From: Maea johnstoni
Taxonomy: Eukaryota; Annelida; Polychaeta; Spionida; Magelonidae
Direction of reading: 5' to 3'
Length of the DNA: 64,000 bases
Assembly (NCBI GenBank): GCA_963942565.1
Contig: OZ012684.1
Coordinates: 63,891,075-63,955,074 of the forward strand
Shown: one piece after another, positions 49,721 through 64,000 of the stretch
How the letters are laid out: every line of letters starts with the position of its first letter
How positions within the stretch are numbered: position 1 is the stretch's first letter
Made by a program: the position numbers and the translations under genes
The notes under the pieces: generated by a model
The model's input: only the letters and a program-made list of their open reading frames with translations
Database searches by the model: none
What the model was told of the DNA's origin: nothing

Positions 49721-51301
49721 ACAGATCTCTGTAGCTAGGGATCTGAGTTTACCTAGATGTAAAAGCTTTGTAGTTTGGCCTAGTAGTAGTAGTCGTCGTC
49801 ATCGTAGTAGTTGTAGTAGTAGTGGTGGAAGTCGCAAAGCAGTAGGAATGCGTATATGTCTGGTAGTAGAATGTGTAGGGGCAAAAGCCGTTCAGGTGAT
49901 ATGTTTTAGTACTTAACTCACAGAAACGTATTTGTTCTGATTGGAGTAAATTTGAAATATTCTTCAATACACCCATCCACCATTTGAAATTTCTAATGCG
50001 TATCAAAATGTGTTTACTCAGTATCTTAAACTGCTGATGAATTTATGAGACATGCCTCCAAGTACTCTCACTGTTACCCCCCCCCCCCCCCTCCCCTCGC
50101 CTCACCCACTTTCCCCAAATTCTAAATAAGCATATGTATGGCAACTTTGTCAATGATGACCTGTAGCCTGTTGTCTCTGGTGCCCTCTGTACGTAACGTC
50201 AATTTATCATTTCACCCCACACTGCAGCAATCAAGTCCTACACTGCAGCAATACCTGCCCACTGGGTGGCGCTGTGTGCTTAAATCAGGGGTTGTGATTT
50301 GTCCTGCGCCATGGCAGGCGGAATTGTATGTAGTGTGGCAAAGCAAACATGCCTGTCGGGGCGGGCTGTTTACACGCGGATGGCGGGCTTGTATCGGGTT
50401 TGTTGACTTCTCACGGCGAGGAGGAAAAATAAACGGACTTAGATTATTTCACCTATTGTGTCGAGACTATCGTCAAGGCAAGAGTGGCCAGGACGTACCT
50501 TTCCTTTAACACACCCAAGGCCACAAATACGGAACATACTATATCTGAGAGACCGAAACAGTAACAAGCCACGTTTTGTATACTGTGATGATAAAAGGAA
50601 AAAGTACCTGTCCATAAATGTAAGTCTTACCTTTATTCATATCGCCGTTTATGGAAAATATCCATGATTTTTGCTTGGGAACGAACATATGTTAGTAACT
50701 GAAAAAAGCTTTTGAATGTTGATGCTGATCAATAGAAAACCATCTAATACAAATGATTTTTTTCTAATCAACGTGATTACGTGATGATTGATTTATTCCA
50801 CAATTATTTGATTTATTCAACATGCAAATATACTTTATCACAACTAGTGTACTTGGAAAGATTGATTGTTGGAGCATTGTACTAAACATATTGTTGGATG
50901 GAATTCTTTGAACCTATCTTGAATTGTTTCGTAAATAAGTGAAAAAAAACCCACCACTATTAAGATCGTCTAAGCATAGCTTGTTTCGTCTACGACTGTT
51001 TTCTCGAACCTCACAACTGAAACGCTCAGCCATGCAGGCTTGAGTTTGGTGCTACACACTCACGACATCTGGCGTCGAATTGTAGAAACGTTATAGTCTT
51101 GGTGATCACAACGTCAACCCCAATACAGTCGCTGCCCATCTTGAGACCTTTAATACATACAAAATATATAATTAGGTTCATAAAGGAATCCTCATTCCTC
51201 AATATACCGTTTGTGTTTTTATTATGGTGATAAACTATATTCCACACAAATGCATTGAAAATGTGACATCCTCATTTTTTTAGTCGCTTTCGTATGTGTG
51301 T
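49721..51301. other. Intergenic with a GC-rich block
   Basis: A TAG/CGT triplet patch (49780-49830), a C-run at about 50078-50092, and at 50160-50500 a GC-rich, CpG-containing block with a CTCF-like CCCACTGGGTGGCGCT (50258-50273). The block has a plus-strand open frame (50138-50509) but no recognisable domain, so it is better read as a regulatory candidate. Confidence 0.4.
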
Positions 51302-51371
51302 GTATGTATGTATGTATGTATGTATGTATGTATGTATGTATGTGTGTATGTATGAATGTATGTATGTAAGC
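51302..51371 (+). repeat. (TGTA)n microsatellite
   Basis: About 16 TGTA units with a few substitutions. Just downstream a 26-bp direct duplication (TTTAATTCTAAATCAGTTTC) spans about 51433-51482. Confidence 0.92.
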
Positions 51372-51899
51372 ATGCATGTATGTGGCAGTGATGTAAAGTT
51401 TTGTAATGTGTAGTTGTTACAATACATTCCTGATTTAATTCTAAATCAGTTTCATAAATTTAATTCTAAATCAGTTTCATAAGTGCGGACAGCAATAACT
51501 GCGCTTGTTGAAATCATTGCTTGAGAAGCCCGGACTAAATGTCACTTATGTTTCTCTGACTCTCCATATACCACTTCTTAGGGACTGAACTTGAATATAT
51601 GTACCAAAGGATACGAAAACATCAAGTTCTACTTGTAATAGCATAGTGATGAATTATCCATCTTCGTCGGAATCAATATTACTCAAATTTAGTGCATCAC
51701 ATCATATTAACTAATGGATGCGATTCAGTTGTTCGCTTTCAAACCAGGTCAAGATGCCATCTTCCATTACCTAACGCACACCAGTTCTCGAGTTTAATGC
51801 ATTATTATATTTCTTTCCGTGTGGATCGATCTCCATATAAGGATCAGTTAGAAGGAATTGATGGATACCAATAGACATAAATTCTTCGGGGTTTGACAG

Positions 51900-52420
51900 C
51901 GGGTCGATAAGGGTCTAACCGTGACGGCCGCGTTGAGACGTGATTAATGAAATCTATTGAACTAAAGGTTCTGGCAAATTGGGTATCGGTGGCAAATAAT
52001 GAGTGGGTCACCGTGTCAGCGCTAGAGGGCGCTCCGAGCCACCTTTACAAATGGTCCTCATTACGTCTGTTGACACAAGTATTTAGGCTGCGTGCAATAG
52101 TCTACATAAGCCTAGACTCACATTGCCACGTTTGCCAGTGAATAACGGTTGTGGTGTACCACGGCGCAGGCGGATTGGCAGCTAGCAAGGCAGGCTGCCG
52201 GCCAGATCACTGGCGCTTCTTGCTCTACCCCTCAACAGTTGCAGAACAGCAGCAGCCGCCGCTAGGCTATCATTCACTCATAGAAACAGACATTCGATTA
52301 CGTTCTCGTCTGCGGGGGCTGTGGTTGAACAACTTTGTTGTAGACAAAACACGAGATTTACAGACGTAAACTAACTGAATGTTCGATGAGGCGGCATGAT
52401 CGCGGAACATATTATTACGG
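51900..52420 (+). promoter_or_regulatory. Promoter-like GC-rich region upstream of the TMTC2-like gene
   Basis: The stretch is clearly richer in G, C and CpG than its flanks. It holds a CTCF-like CAGCGCTAGAGGGCGCT at 52017-52033 and a CAG/CCG patch near 52244-52264, and precedes a well-formed exon at 52523. No TATA box stands out. Start site unknown. Confidence 0.4.
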
Positions 52421-52522
52421 AACCAACGGGACACGCACTGGTAGTTAAACATGCGGCAGTTATTACGGATGTATGATCGACGTTCATGATGACGTTATTT
52501 GTCATCCTATCTTCTGTTGTAG

Positions 52523-52615
52523 GATATTATTAAGGAGGCGACAACAGCGTTGACAAATGCGGCAGAAGACGCATTCCAAGGGTGGACAACGAAGTCACCA
52601 CACAAACCATGCAAA
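52523..52615 (+). other. Probable 5' untranslated exon of the TMTC2-like gene
   Basis: A strong acceptor (CTTCTGTTGTAG) and donor (AAAGTAAGTC) enclose 93 bp. One frame is open throughout (DIIKEATTALTNAAEDAF...), but joined to the acceptor at 53891 it does not stay in frame with the TMTC2 start. So it is either untranslated or belongs to another transcript. Confidence 0.45.
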
Positions 52616-53890
52616 GTAAGTCTACATTTATTACACTTTGTGAACGATGAAAAATATCACCATTAATCCCATTCAAGTGTTTTAATAGTTTATTTACCTG
52701 TAGTGTTGGTCCGTCATAAATCTGACATTTCAAATAATAAAATACGATATATGCATCCATTAGTACGGAGCTTTTACGGTAATTGATTAATTGGCGAATT
52801 TCCTAAAATGAATGTCTTTTTAACAATAACAAGAGACACGTTTCTGAAATATTGAATTATGGAATCATCGCCAGTATCGAAACCCGTATCACTGGGTCCG
52901 CCGTTACCTGTGCCCGCACACATAGGTAATTATAATACGTTGAAGTTAACCCGACAAAGTCGTGTACAATGAATAAAAACACAGAAATGTCAAGGTATGA
53001 CATTACCGAGATGGATTAAATGTTTCCTTAATCAGAACGTGTCTATCTGATTTGTTTGTTTAACTTGATCAATTGCAAATTAATTCATGCGGTGATGACG
53101 TGATATCGTTATCGCAACATTGCGAAGTTTATACTAGTACTTCATTTTACGTTTCACCGAAAAAGCCCTGAAGTTTTCAATTCATTCGCAATAATTATAA
53201 ATGGAATTCAGAAATATTGAAAATATGTGTTGTTATTATCAACCCTGATGAGACATACTTTTCGAAACTGCGTTAATGCAGAGACGTTGATCAAATAGAC
53301 CTCTCTGGTTAATGTAATTGGATTGTCTTTTGGCATAGCTGAAATAGATAACACTTTAAATAAGCTTCTTGCGATTTACTTTGGGCAGTAACGACGTAGC
53401 CTGCAGTCGTGATTATCTAAACTTGTTAAACTGAACACTTAAAGTCGTTATGAAGGTTTTCTGTTGTTTTGAATTGGAGGACATGTGGACATATGTTACT
53501 GTAAAACTACTGAGACACCCTATCTCATCGTTTACTACGAAAAGATTACATTTCGTTGTCTATTTTAAATTATTCCAAATAAAAGCATCGTTTTCGATAG
53601 ATATATTGTAGTATCCTAACTCTAAATCTGACACTTCAAAATTATTCGCAGCGAAATCAAGAGGTACAGGTAACTGCAAACTGTATTAAAACTAATGAGA
53701 GGATACCTTCATTTTTTAACAACCATGTGTGCATTTTAGGACGAACATTTGTTTCATTTCGGAATATTTCTTCACCTATGAAACCCCTCCCTGGTATCTA
53801 TCTGTTTACATGTCACCCCACGTCGCCATTTAGTGAGTAAACATTACCCTAACGCGTGTAATTGATTTCAAGTGCTCCCCTCTTTTGCAG
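52616..53890 (+). other. Intron between the putative 5' exon and the first coding exon
   Basis: AT-rich sequence without recognised repeats; ends with the acceptor CTCCCCTCTTTTGCAG at 53890. Confidence 0.45.
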
Positions 53891-53906
53891 CTCATTAGCA
53901 TACCAA

Positions 53907-54061
53907 ATGGCACCGCGCATGCGTGGAGCCGCTTCCGTCAGTCGGTGCACGAGTAGCGATGTGGATGCGGGAAAGATGGAGCTGGGTGTACTTGCATCGA
54001 GTCTCCTGGCTCTCCTACTTTACTGGAACACGCTAGAAGCTGACTTCGCTTACGATGACAG
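53907..54061 (+). CDS. TMTC2: TMTC2-like protein, first coding exon (partial gene)
   Basis: The exon ends at donor GACAGGTGAG (54061). The preferred start is the ATG at 53976, giving MELGVLASSLLALLLYWNTL then EADFAYDD plus a split Ser codon. Human TMTC2 begins MIAELVSSALGLALYLNTLS and ADFCYDDS and its first exon also ends at this serine. ATGs at 53907 and 53919 are in frame and would add 19-23 residues. What is seen is the first membrane helix and the acidic DD pair at the start of the first luminal loop, which in this GT-C family is needed for catalysis. TMTC1-4 are ER-membrane proteins with C-terminal TPR repeats that O-mannosylate cadherins. The next exon (expected NDFWGT motif) was not found before base 64000, so the rest lies to the right. 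TMTC1 is the main alternative, but its helix end is less similar. Confidence 0.78.
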
Positions 54062-57153
<3,092 letters not shown>

Positions 57154-58319
57154 TATCTTAGCTATGAGGATCACCCTTCAAATCCATGTGCATTATAAAT
57201 AGCATAGCAATCAAGAGATAAAAACAAACACATCAAGGTATTTAAAAAATATGAGGATGGTCCAATTGAATAGTTATTGCTTTCCTTATGAAGCTTTAAA
57301 GACACTTAAGGCAGTCTTAGAATGCAGCCATGCGACCCCGAGCTATGCCCTTTCTCTTCAGGTGGTATTTAAGGCACTGTCCTCAGGGATGGTTTCATTT
57401 CCTCCCGGCTATTCAGTTTTTCTCAAAATAAAAAATCTCACTTCCTAATGACATTAAATTAGTATGAACCCGAGGGCATGAAATCATCAGCCCCAAGAAA
57501 TGTCTAGATTAGAAAGAGTCAATCCTTGATACAATTAATTAATTACCTGTGTGCCCTGCTTTGAATGATGCCTTTGTTCTAACTCAGCAGGTAGGTAGAG
57601 ATAGGATCTTATGAGCAGTGAGCTCCCAGCTTAAACGAGCTCCCAGCTTAAATGTAGCCTATGCAGTAATGGGGCATTCTTCAACAGAATGAGTCATGGA
57701 TGAAAAAGTGTTTGGCTCACAGCTGACTACCCATGACTGTTTGAAGAGATTGGGAAGTTGTGAAAACATACATTCATATTTGATGTAGGCAGCCATCAGA
57801 TGGGTATACATGAATACTGTAAATAGGACTAAATAACTTCCCTATTCGCTCCCTGGGATTGTGGCTTGTCCCTTGTTCATACTTCAATGCATATCCTAAG
57901 CTCTGTGCTTACATGTTCACATGTAAGCATGTTCCACCTACACATTTCTCTCTATGAAAACAATTTGTATATGTGTTCATGTGTGGTTAATTTTTTTATT
58001 CCCCCCCCCCCCAAAAAAAAAAAACACAAAAAAAACATTCTCACTCACTTCCGTAGGTAATAGTATGATATCAAAAATGAGTGGCAATGACATTTTATCC
58101 TAATTTGTGACATTTCACCAGACTTTCAAGTCAGCATGAACTAGCTAAATAAAAATGTGACAAACAGGAATGAGTTAACATGAATTCATACATATGCATA
58201 CAGGCATGATATACTGAAACTGTACATGATTGCTACTAGGGCCCTTCATTTGAGGCAGTTTTACTTAGATAAGCAGCTGTTGATGCTTAAATCAGGCACT
58301 TGATTTCCTGAGACTGGCA

Positions 58320-58740
58320 TGTCAATCTGCGGCCAGATTTGGATTATAGAGCCAGTGTAGTGGGGAGATATTACTGTGCAGTGGTGCTGCTGTAGTTTCA
58401 CGGAGCATGAAGGAAAAGCGACGACCTTATTACTGGCAGCAGACAGATCGTGAATGGTTGTACAGAGCAGCGCGGCACGACTGGCAAAGCGTCCGCGGCC
58501 CCTCCATTCATGGTGTCACTCGGTCACTGTAAAACAGTCATGTCGCTTCTCCACCCGAAACAGACACATCCAACACTCAAGCTGTTATCAGTGCCACCTC
58601 TGCAATAAAATTGTCCGTATCGCCTCAAATAGAGCCCTTTCCAGCACCCGGGGCAAAACTGGCAGTGCTACGACTGCTGGCCTCGCACTGGCCGCCTCAA
58701 AGGGCTGCTGTCAGATCGCTCCACACCCCACCTGAGGCAT
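58320..58740. promoter_or_regulatory. GC-rich intronic block, enhancer candidate
   Basis: CpG-containing, non-repetitive sequence inside an AT-rich first intron, with no coding domain. Such islands in first introns are often regulatory; this is inference only. Confidence 0.3.
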
Positions 58741-59688
58741 GTTCTGAGGGTAGTAGCATGGTGCAGGTTGTATGGTAGGTTACGCGGTGCAGGACCTGTA
58801 TAAAGCTCCCTTTCACTGGTGTTCAGTCAGTCACTCACTAGCCTTTAATTCTCATTGCAATTACTAAGAATAGAAGCAATGCAAAAAGTGCTATTGTACT
58901 GTAGTTGCAAATTTATTGAAATGAAAAAAGGAAATATAATCATGATTTTGGATATAAGAAAATCAGCTAATCAACCAAATCCAATGTTTTGTTCACTTTG
59001 GATATGCAGGAAGCACATTTTATTGTATTTTGTTTTGCCTCAAAAAGTACCTTTTGATTAGCACAGTGAAGTAGTAGGATGAGGATGCATACAGCTCTCC
59101 AGTCACCACTGATGAGAAAACTAGTTATAAAGGGAATTTTGAATTCAAGGGCCTCTAAAGCATCCGCAGCCAAACTCACTAACTGCTGACACCTTTCTGT
59201 ACATAGAGTGTATATTCTTGAACTATGTTTAAAAATTAAGTAACCATCATCTAAATGAAAGCTTGAGGAAATGAAGGGTTAAATGTTCTTGAGGAAGACA
59301 ATGCAAAACTGGTAGCAACATCTGGTTGCCCTGCAGGACCATTATTTAGAAAAAGACAGGGCAGAGAGCAATTCTGGGGTGCCCTAAATCACCCGTATTG
59401 TCCAAGCCTGCAATCAACTCCTGCATTGTCGTAGCCTATGAAATGCACAGGGTGCAAGACACATTCAGCATTAATGGAAGGATATGAAAAAATCCTGGGA
59501 ATTAAGTTATTAGAGTGATTTTGACGGAGGGGTAGTATTATGAGGTTGTTTATTGAGCGTGATGCCTCGCATATGTGTGTTTTATTGGCTGGTTCGCATG
59601 ACAGGGTGCTGTTGGGTTGGGCAGCTGCCATGTGAGTACCCTAATCATCGGGCGCTATCTGCGCTACCTGCAGAGGAGGGTTTTGTGT

Positions 59689-59703
59689 CCTGCAGGGGGC
59701 GAG
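59689..59703 (+). promoter_or_regulatory. Strong CTCF-like motif
   Basis: CCTGCAGGGGGCGAG fits the vertebrate CTCF core closely. It lies in the GC-rich block 59540-59760 within TMTC2-like intron 1. Confidence 0.4.
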
Positions 59704-60249
59704 ACTGGTGTCAAGCACTGGCTAACTACAGGGTAAAGCCTTCATGTCATAACCCGGTCAACACCATGCTACCTGGAACACCCTAGGCACACACACACAA
59801 CTACCCCTCTAACTCTAACCACAGGCACTAGCCCTACGCTTATCGGCAATGCTCATTATAGCCTTTTTGATTTCCCCCTTTCCGATAAAAAATATGTTCC
59901 GCAGGGGCTTCAGTTGATTTCGCAGGTCAGTGAGGGGTCACACACATCACCAGTAGGTTTTTGCCCCTCTTTTATCCTTTTTTGTTACGAGTGTGAAGAA
60001 TATGATTGCTTTGAAACGCAGCGATATTTCTACATGCCTAATTAGGAGGTATGTTCTGAATGGAGATTGCAGTGTTCAAAGCCTTGATCAAAAGATTAAG
60101 TGAGAAAGGTGGCTCAATATTCTGGGCCAATGTGGGGGCATGACGGAAATGACACTATGGTTTTGTAACTTTTTCACCTTGCTTAGTGATATGGGATTTA
60201 TTCTTTAATCCATTCATGTCAAGTGTTGTCTGTACCTATGACACTTCTG

Positions 60250-60398
60250 GAAATATTTCTGGAATAGGTCATAACTTTGAATACTTTTTGAAGGAGATTT
60301 GTTAGTTACTTTCTGATGAACATTTCTCTTTCAAATATTTTCTGAAAATCCAATTTGTTAAAGAGATATAATCAAAATAATCAGGCTGTTTTGGCCAT
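60250..60398 (-). repeat. Dispersed repeat family C, copy 4
   Basis: Reverse complement begins ATGGCCAAAACAGCCTGATT and contains GAAAATATTTGAAAGAGAAA, as at 19571. Confidence 0.6.
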
Positions 60399-61189
60399 TA
60401 CAGGCATGATTTGGTTAAGCCATGACTTCTGATATAACTCACAATCAATTAATTGGTCAACTTCTATAAAACCATGAATATTACCTGCATTGTTATTCAG
60501 CGAACTCTTTTGAAGAGTTATAAATGAATTCAATTGTCAGGGATGGGTCTTTTTATAAATCAGAGACCAGCCAACCCCCAATTCAAATTTAAGCTCACTA
60601 AAATAATTCAGAATTTTCTTAGAATTTAACTGATAACATGGTTGCATCTCCTTTGTGGATAAAACAAACCTCATGATTACCAATAACATTCTCAAATGGT
60701 TTATAGACTACATCGGGTGGACTTTAAGTTTTAAAGTTAATTGGCCCTGAGCATAAAACAGCCTTAAACATTGTTACGTTTTTCATTTGATTATAAACAT
60801 TTCATCACTTGAATGTAATGACATCTATTCCTTCACCAGCAGAAATACCAACCAATCAATGAAACTTGCTATCGAAGTGCATTTGTAATCCCCTATTGCA
60901 TAGATGCTTAAGTGTTAATCCTTTTATGATGCATCAGTTAACTGCACTCAGTGACCTAGCTGAGGTGGTGTAAGTCTAGGCATTCATTTGTAATACTCTA
61001 GTTCTACATTTGCTTATTGGATATCATTAATTATTCCAGAATATTTGTTTCTATGTTGCCATAGTTTGTTCTAATAACAGCTTATATGAGGGCCATATAC
61101 CACCTTGATCAATATTACACACCTTGTATTCATAGTTCATATTGAACTTAAGTCCCTATACCACAAATAGTCATTATGAATAACTGAAT

Positions 61190-61277
61190 ATAGTAAAACC
61201 TCAGATATGTGAACACCTTAGGACCAGGTCAAAAGCGTTCACATTAGGGGATGTTCACATCTCAGAGGTATTTTCAT
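61190..61277. repeat. Family E fold-back, copy 3
   Basis: AAACCTCAGATATGTGAACA (left) pairs with TGTTCACATCTCAGAGGT (right) around a core CGTTCACATTAGGGG. It is a near-complete hairpin of about 85 bp. Confidence 0.65.
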
Positions 61278-61714
61278 GTTTATATATGTAGATGTGTGTG
61301 TTTATTATGAGTTACATTTATCACATAAACCTGCTGTAGCTTGAGTGTATTATACTGAGTTGTAACAGTATACAAGTTAAGTGTTTCAGACTTTAAAGTG
61401 GTCTATCTCTTGACAGCTTTGTGAGGGCCAGTAGCAGAAGCTTGTTGCCCATATCGCAGGCTTACACATGTAAGCTGATGATAGATGACAGGATTATCTG
61501 GAGCTGAATAAATCGAGCAGCGGGGTAGATATGTAAGCTTGTCTTGCAGTGCTGGGCACCACCAGACTCCCCCCCCCCCCCTATCTCTGATCTATCACCG
61601 ATCCATGAGGACTTGTCCTCAGGCTGCTTCATGGAGGTAGGGTCTTAGTAAGGACTTTGAAAGTAGGTGGGGGAGGGAGGGGTTGGATTGAACCTGTCCT
61701 AAATAGGGCATCAT

Positions 61715-62249
61715 TAGGGCTGTCATCGATACCGGCGGTATCGATGGATCGCTGGCGAAGCCCTAGCGATAATCGATACGCCAGAAATGCTGGGGTATCG
61801 ATTCGCTATGAATTTTTTTTAAAAACTGGTTGGATACGTTGCAACATGCCAAAACTGCCGTTACCAACCATGAATTTTTATAATAAAAGTCCAAATCAGT
61901 GAGAACTTACCCCAATTCAAAAACGGAAGTTGAATTGAGGAAGGACGATCTCTGGCGCACTACTGCGCAGGTCAGCGCAATGCATTGTGGGGTCCTGTTG
62001 AGACGATGACGGGCATAGACATCATTGGCGCTAATGGCGAGATCGCAAATTGTAGGTACCTTTTAGTTATTGTTAGGGGCAGGGATTGCCGGGGAATAAA
62101 AATATAATGCGTGGTGGGCTAATTGCGTATATATTAGCCGAAAACCAAGCGTGAGTGTGAATCGATAGCGAATCGAATCGAAGTGCCGTATCGGTAAAAA
62201 TCTTTTCGATTATCGAATCGCTAAAAATTCGTTAGTGATGACAGCCCTA
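61715..62249. mobile_element. hAT-type MITE (family B, copy 2), intact ends
   Basis: Perfect 8-bp target duplication GGCATCAT (61707-61714, 62250-62257) flanks TAGGGCTGTCATCGATA...GTGATGACAGCCCTA. The 535-bp interior includes ATCGAT-rich subterminal blocks and a GC-rich middle (CTGGCGCACTACTGCGCAGG) but no transposase. The intact duplication suggests a fairly recent insertion compared with copy 1. Confidence 0.92.
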
Positions 62250-62329
62250 GGCATCATGAAAATGCTTGGTGTTCAATATTTTAAAACACCATAATATCTT
62301 CACATAATAAACATGAGGGTATTACCTCA

Positions 62330-62656
62330 TTAATAAAGATTTAATACCCGTAGGTATTTGCAAGCATTCACATTGAAGTGAAAAGATCAAAATATTTGCC
62401 TGAAATTGAAATTTTAAGGAATTTTGGAACTATTTGGGTGCCCTAATGTGTTTTCAAGGGTTTTTAACTTATTGATATCGCATGTAATACATGTATCTTC
62501 AATTGATGTCCAAATATTCATATTGCAATGAAAATTTCAAATCATTTGAAATTGACATTTTAAGACATTCCTGTCCAAAATATTGAGTGTCTTAAAGTTT
62601 GCTTTTCAAGGGTGTGGGCGTCCCAATAGACACCCTGCTGGTTTAAGGCCCTGCTT
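62330..62656 (-). mobile_element. hAT-type MITE (family A, copy 5, inverted and partial)
   Basis: On the minus strand the end CAGGGCCTTAAACCAGCAGG at 62656 is followed by GTGTCTATTGGGACGCCC and a CCCTTGAAAAGC block as in the other copies. The opposite end is not recognisable. Confidence 0.55.
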
Positions 62657-64000
62657 GGAGGGCTCAGGGAAATACCAAGAGGTTCCAAAGGCATTTGGCC
62701 AGACCCTGTTGACAAGATGTCCATGTTTATCATGTCAGGAGAAACAGGCGGTGAAAGGTAACGTCAGCTGCGCCATACTAGCAGATCAGGCTTCCAGCTC
62801 TACACAGAACACTTAAGAAACCAGATACCCTGCTGGCTGCGAGATTAAGTTGTGATAATTAGAGGATGAGGGATTTATGGTGTTAGTCTATGGGGGAAAC
62901 TTAATTGAGATTTAATTGTTTCTTTGTACACTTGGTGGATAGGCTAAAGCAGCTCTTACTTAACACTCTTGAAGGTATCAGTTACACAGTGTGGCATAGT
63001 TGCATTAGAAAATATTACAACAATTATTTGTCCCTTATTTGTTCGGGTAGTAATGACAACTATATATATAATATCAATAAATATATGTATTTTTTATGAA
63101 TATATACATGTATGTATTTACATATATATTGACATATATTTATAAATCAACTACAGTATGTAGCAATGATCTTGGACCATGGGTCAAACGCATAATGTAA
63201 GTGATGAACATGAGAACTTTCTTTTTATCTACAATAGAACAAAACTTGATCCAGTAAGGGCCACTTGTATATTTCATGAATACACAACTCAGGGAAACCT
63301 GACTATTTGAAGCATGAGCAGTTTAGCACATCCTACTATTTACTCACTTTAACCTTAGACTGATATGTTTTACCTGTATTGTTCAGTTTTAGATAAGCCA
63401 TGTAGTGTATACATATTTTTGTGAACAGGAAATATTTTTTCTACAGGACTCTGGCATGAGATCTGCCGTTGTTGAGCAAGTCTGAGAAGAAGTTGTAAGT
63501 TGTGTATTTGATAAGATTCCTGGCATTCCAGGAAATCACCACAGGCCCACACCAGGTTGTCAGGCTTCAACGAGACACGGCAAGGTTTTTAGTGATAAAA
63601 AGTTTTGCAAGTATGCGAGGTTGCGCAGCTGTTTCGTAGTAATGGTGGTAGTGCCGTCTCCCGGCGCGCACACCCTAATTACGCCTTGGCTGACGTAGCC
63701 TCCTTCTCGCGGCGGCGCCCCGCAGATGAGGAGAGATCTTCCTGGTGATGTTTTCTCACTGGAGCGTTGTCCACATGGCCCGGGAGATCAGCAGGGCTGC
63801 CGGTGCGGCATACAGAGCCCGATGATTGGCCACATTGTATGCACCCAAACAAACCACCTGCTTTTTGTGAGAGTCCAACTGTGATCAAATGCTAACTATG
63901 TATCTCACCAATTAGTCAACAGGTAGAGGAGGATTCGGAGGAGATGGAGAGGGGAGATACCACAACCCCTTGGTGTCTGCATCAAACTCTGGCTGAACTC
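62657..64000 (+). other. TMTC2-like intron 1, right part
   Basis: No exon with the expected second-exon motif was found. A short TA-rich patch lies at 63060-63130. A GC-rich block at 63600-63870 contains CTAATTACGCC, a homeodomain-type word, and may be regulatory. Confidence 0.4.

Noticed and set aside
50138-50509. 123-residue plus-strand frame as a gene
   Set aside because: No recognisable domain, no splice partner, and the frame arises in a GC-rich block where stops are rare.
63901-64000. GAGGA-rich stretch as the second TMTC2 exon
   Set aside because: No NDFWGT-type motif and no acceptor in frame.

Overview
The window is nuclear DNA of an animal with spliced genes, AT-rich introns, and many decayed transposons and microsatellites. 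The LINEs, the tRNA-derived SINEs and the mix of small hAT and Tc1/mariner non-autonomous elements fit a marine invertebrate, perhaps a lophotrochozoan; no sequence names the species. I see no prokaryotic genes, CRISPR, rRNA, convincing tRNA gene, LTR element or capsid/envelope gene.

Layout. (1) 1-14223, plus strand: twelve exons of PYROXD1, complete except for a short first coding exon left of the window. Its introns hold at least four copies of one hAT-type MITE family, plus other small DNA transposons and SINE/LINE ends. (2) 14224-21330: a long T-rich 3' flank with several AATAAA signals and a perfect inverted-repeat MITE. (3) 21330-24706: a 5'-truncated RNase H-bearing LINE (minus) and a Tc1/mariner-type MITE. 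(4) 24858-30479, minus strand: an unrecognised multi-exon gene for a P-loop ATPase with Walker A, Walker B and sensor-type Asn motifs, a basic C-terminal domain and an 8-residue Pro/Ala/Lys repeat tail. It converges on PYROXD1. (5) 30480-30960: a CpG-containing, TATA-less, probably divergent promoter, followed by a relic PHD finger on the plus strand. (6) 31.4-51.4 kb: no recognised host gene; three LINE 3' ends, a 160-bp minisatellite, five long (TA)n arrays and large triplet repeats. (7) 51.9-64 kb, plus strand: promoter-like DNA, a probable untranslated exon and the first coding exon of a TMTC2-like gene; the rest is its long first intron, with a further (TA)n array, an intact-ended hAT MITE and GC-rich blocks that could be enhancers.

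How the genes relate: PYROXD1 (a flavin oxidoreductase linked in animals to protection of the tRNA ligase complex) and TMTC2 (an ER-membrane O-mannosyltransferase of the cadherin pathway) are ordinary host genes with no evident functional link. The ATPase gene between them is the item most likely to be undescribed. Exon limits were set by hand from reading frame, GT/AG sites and phase; no alignment or transcript data were available.
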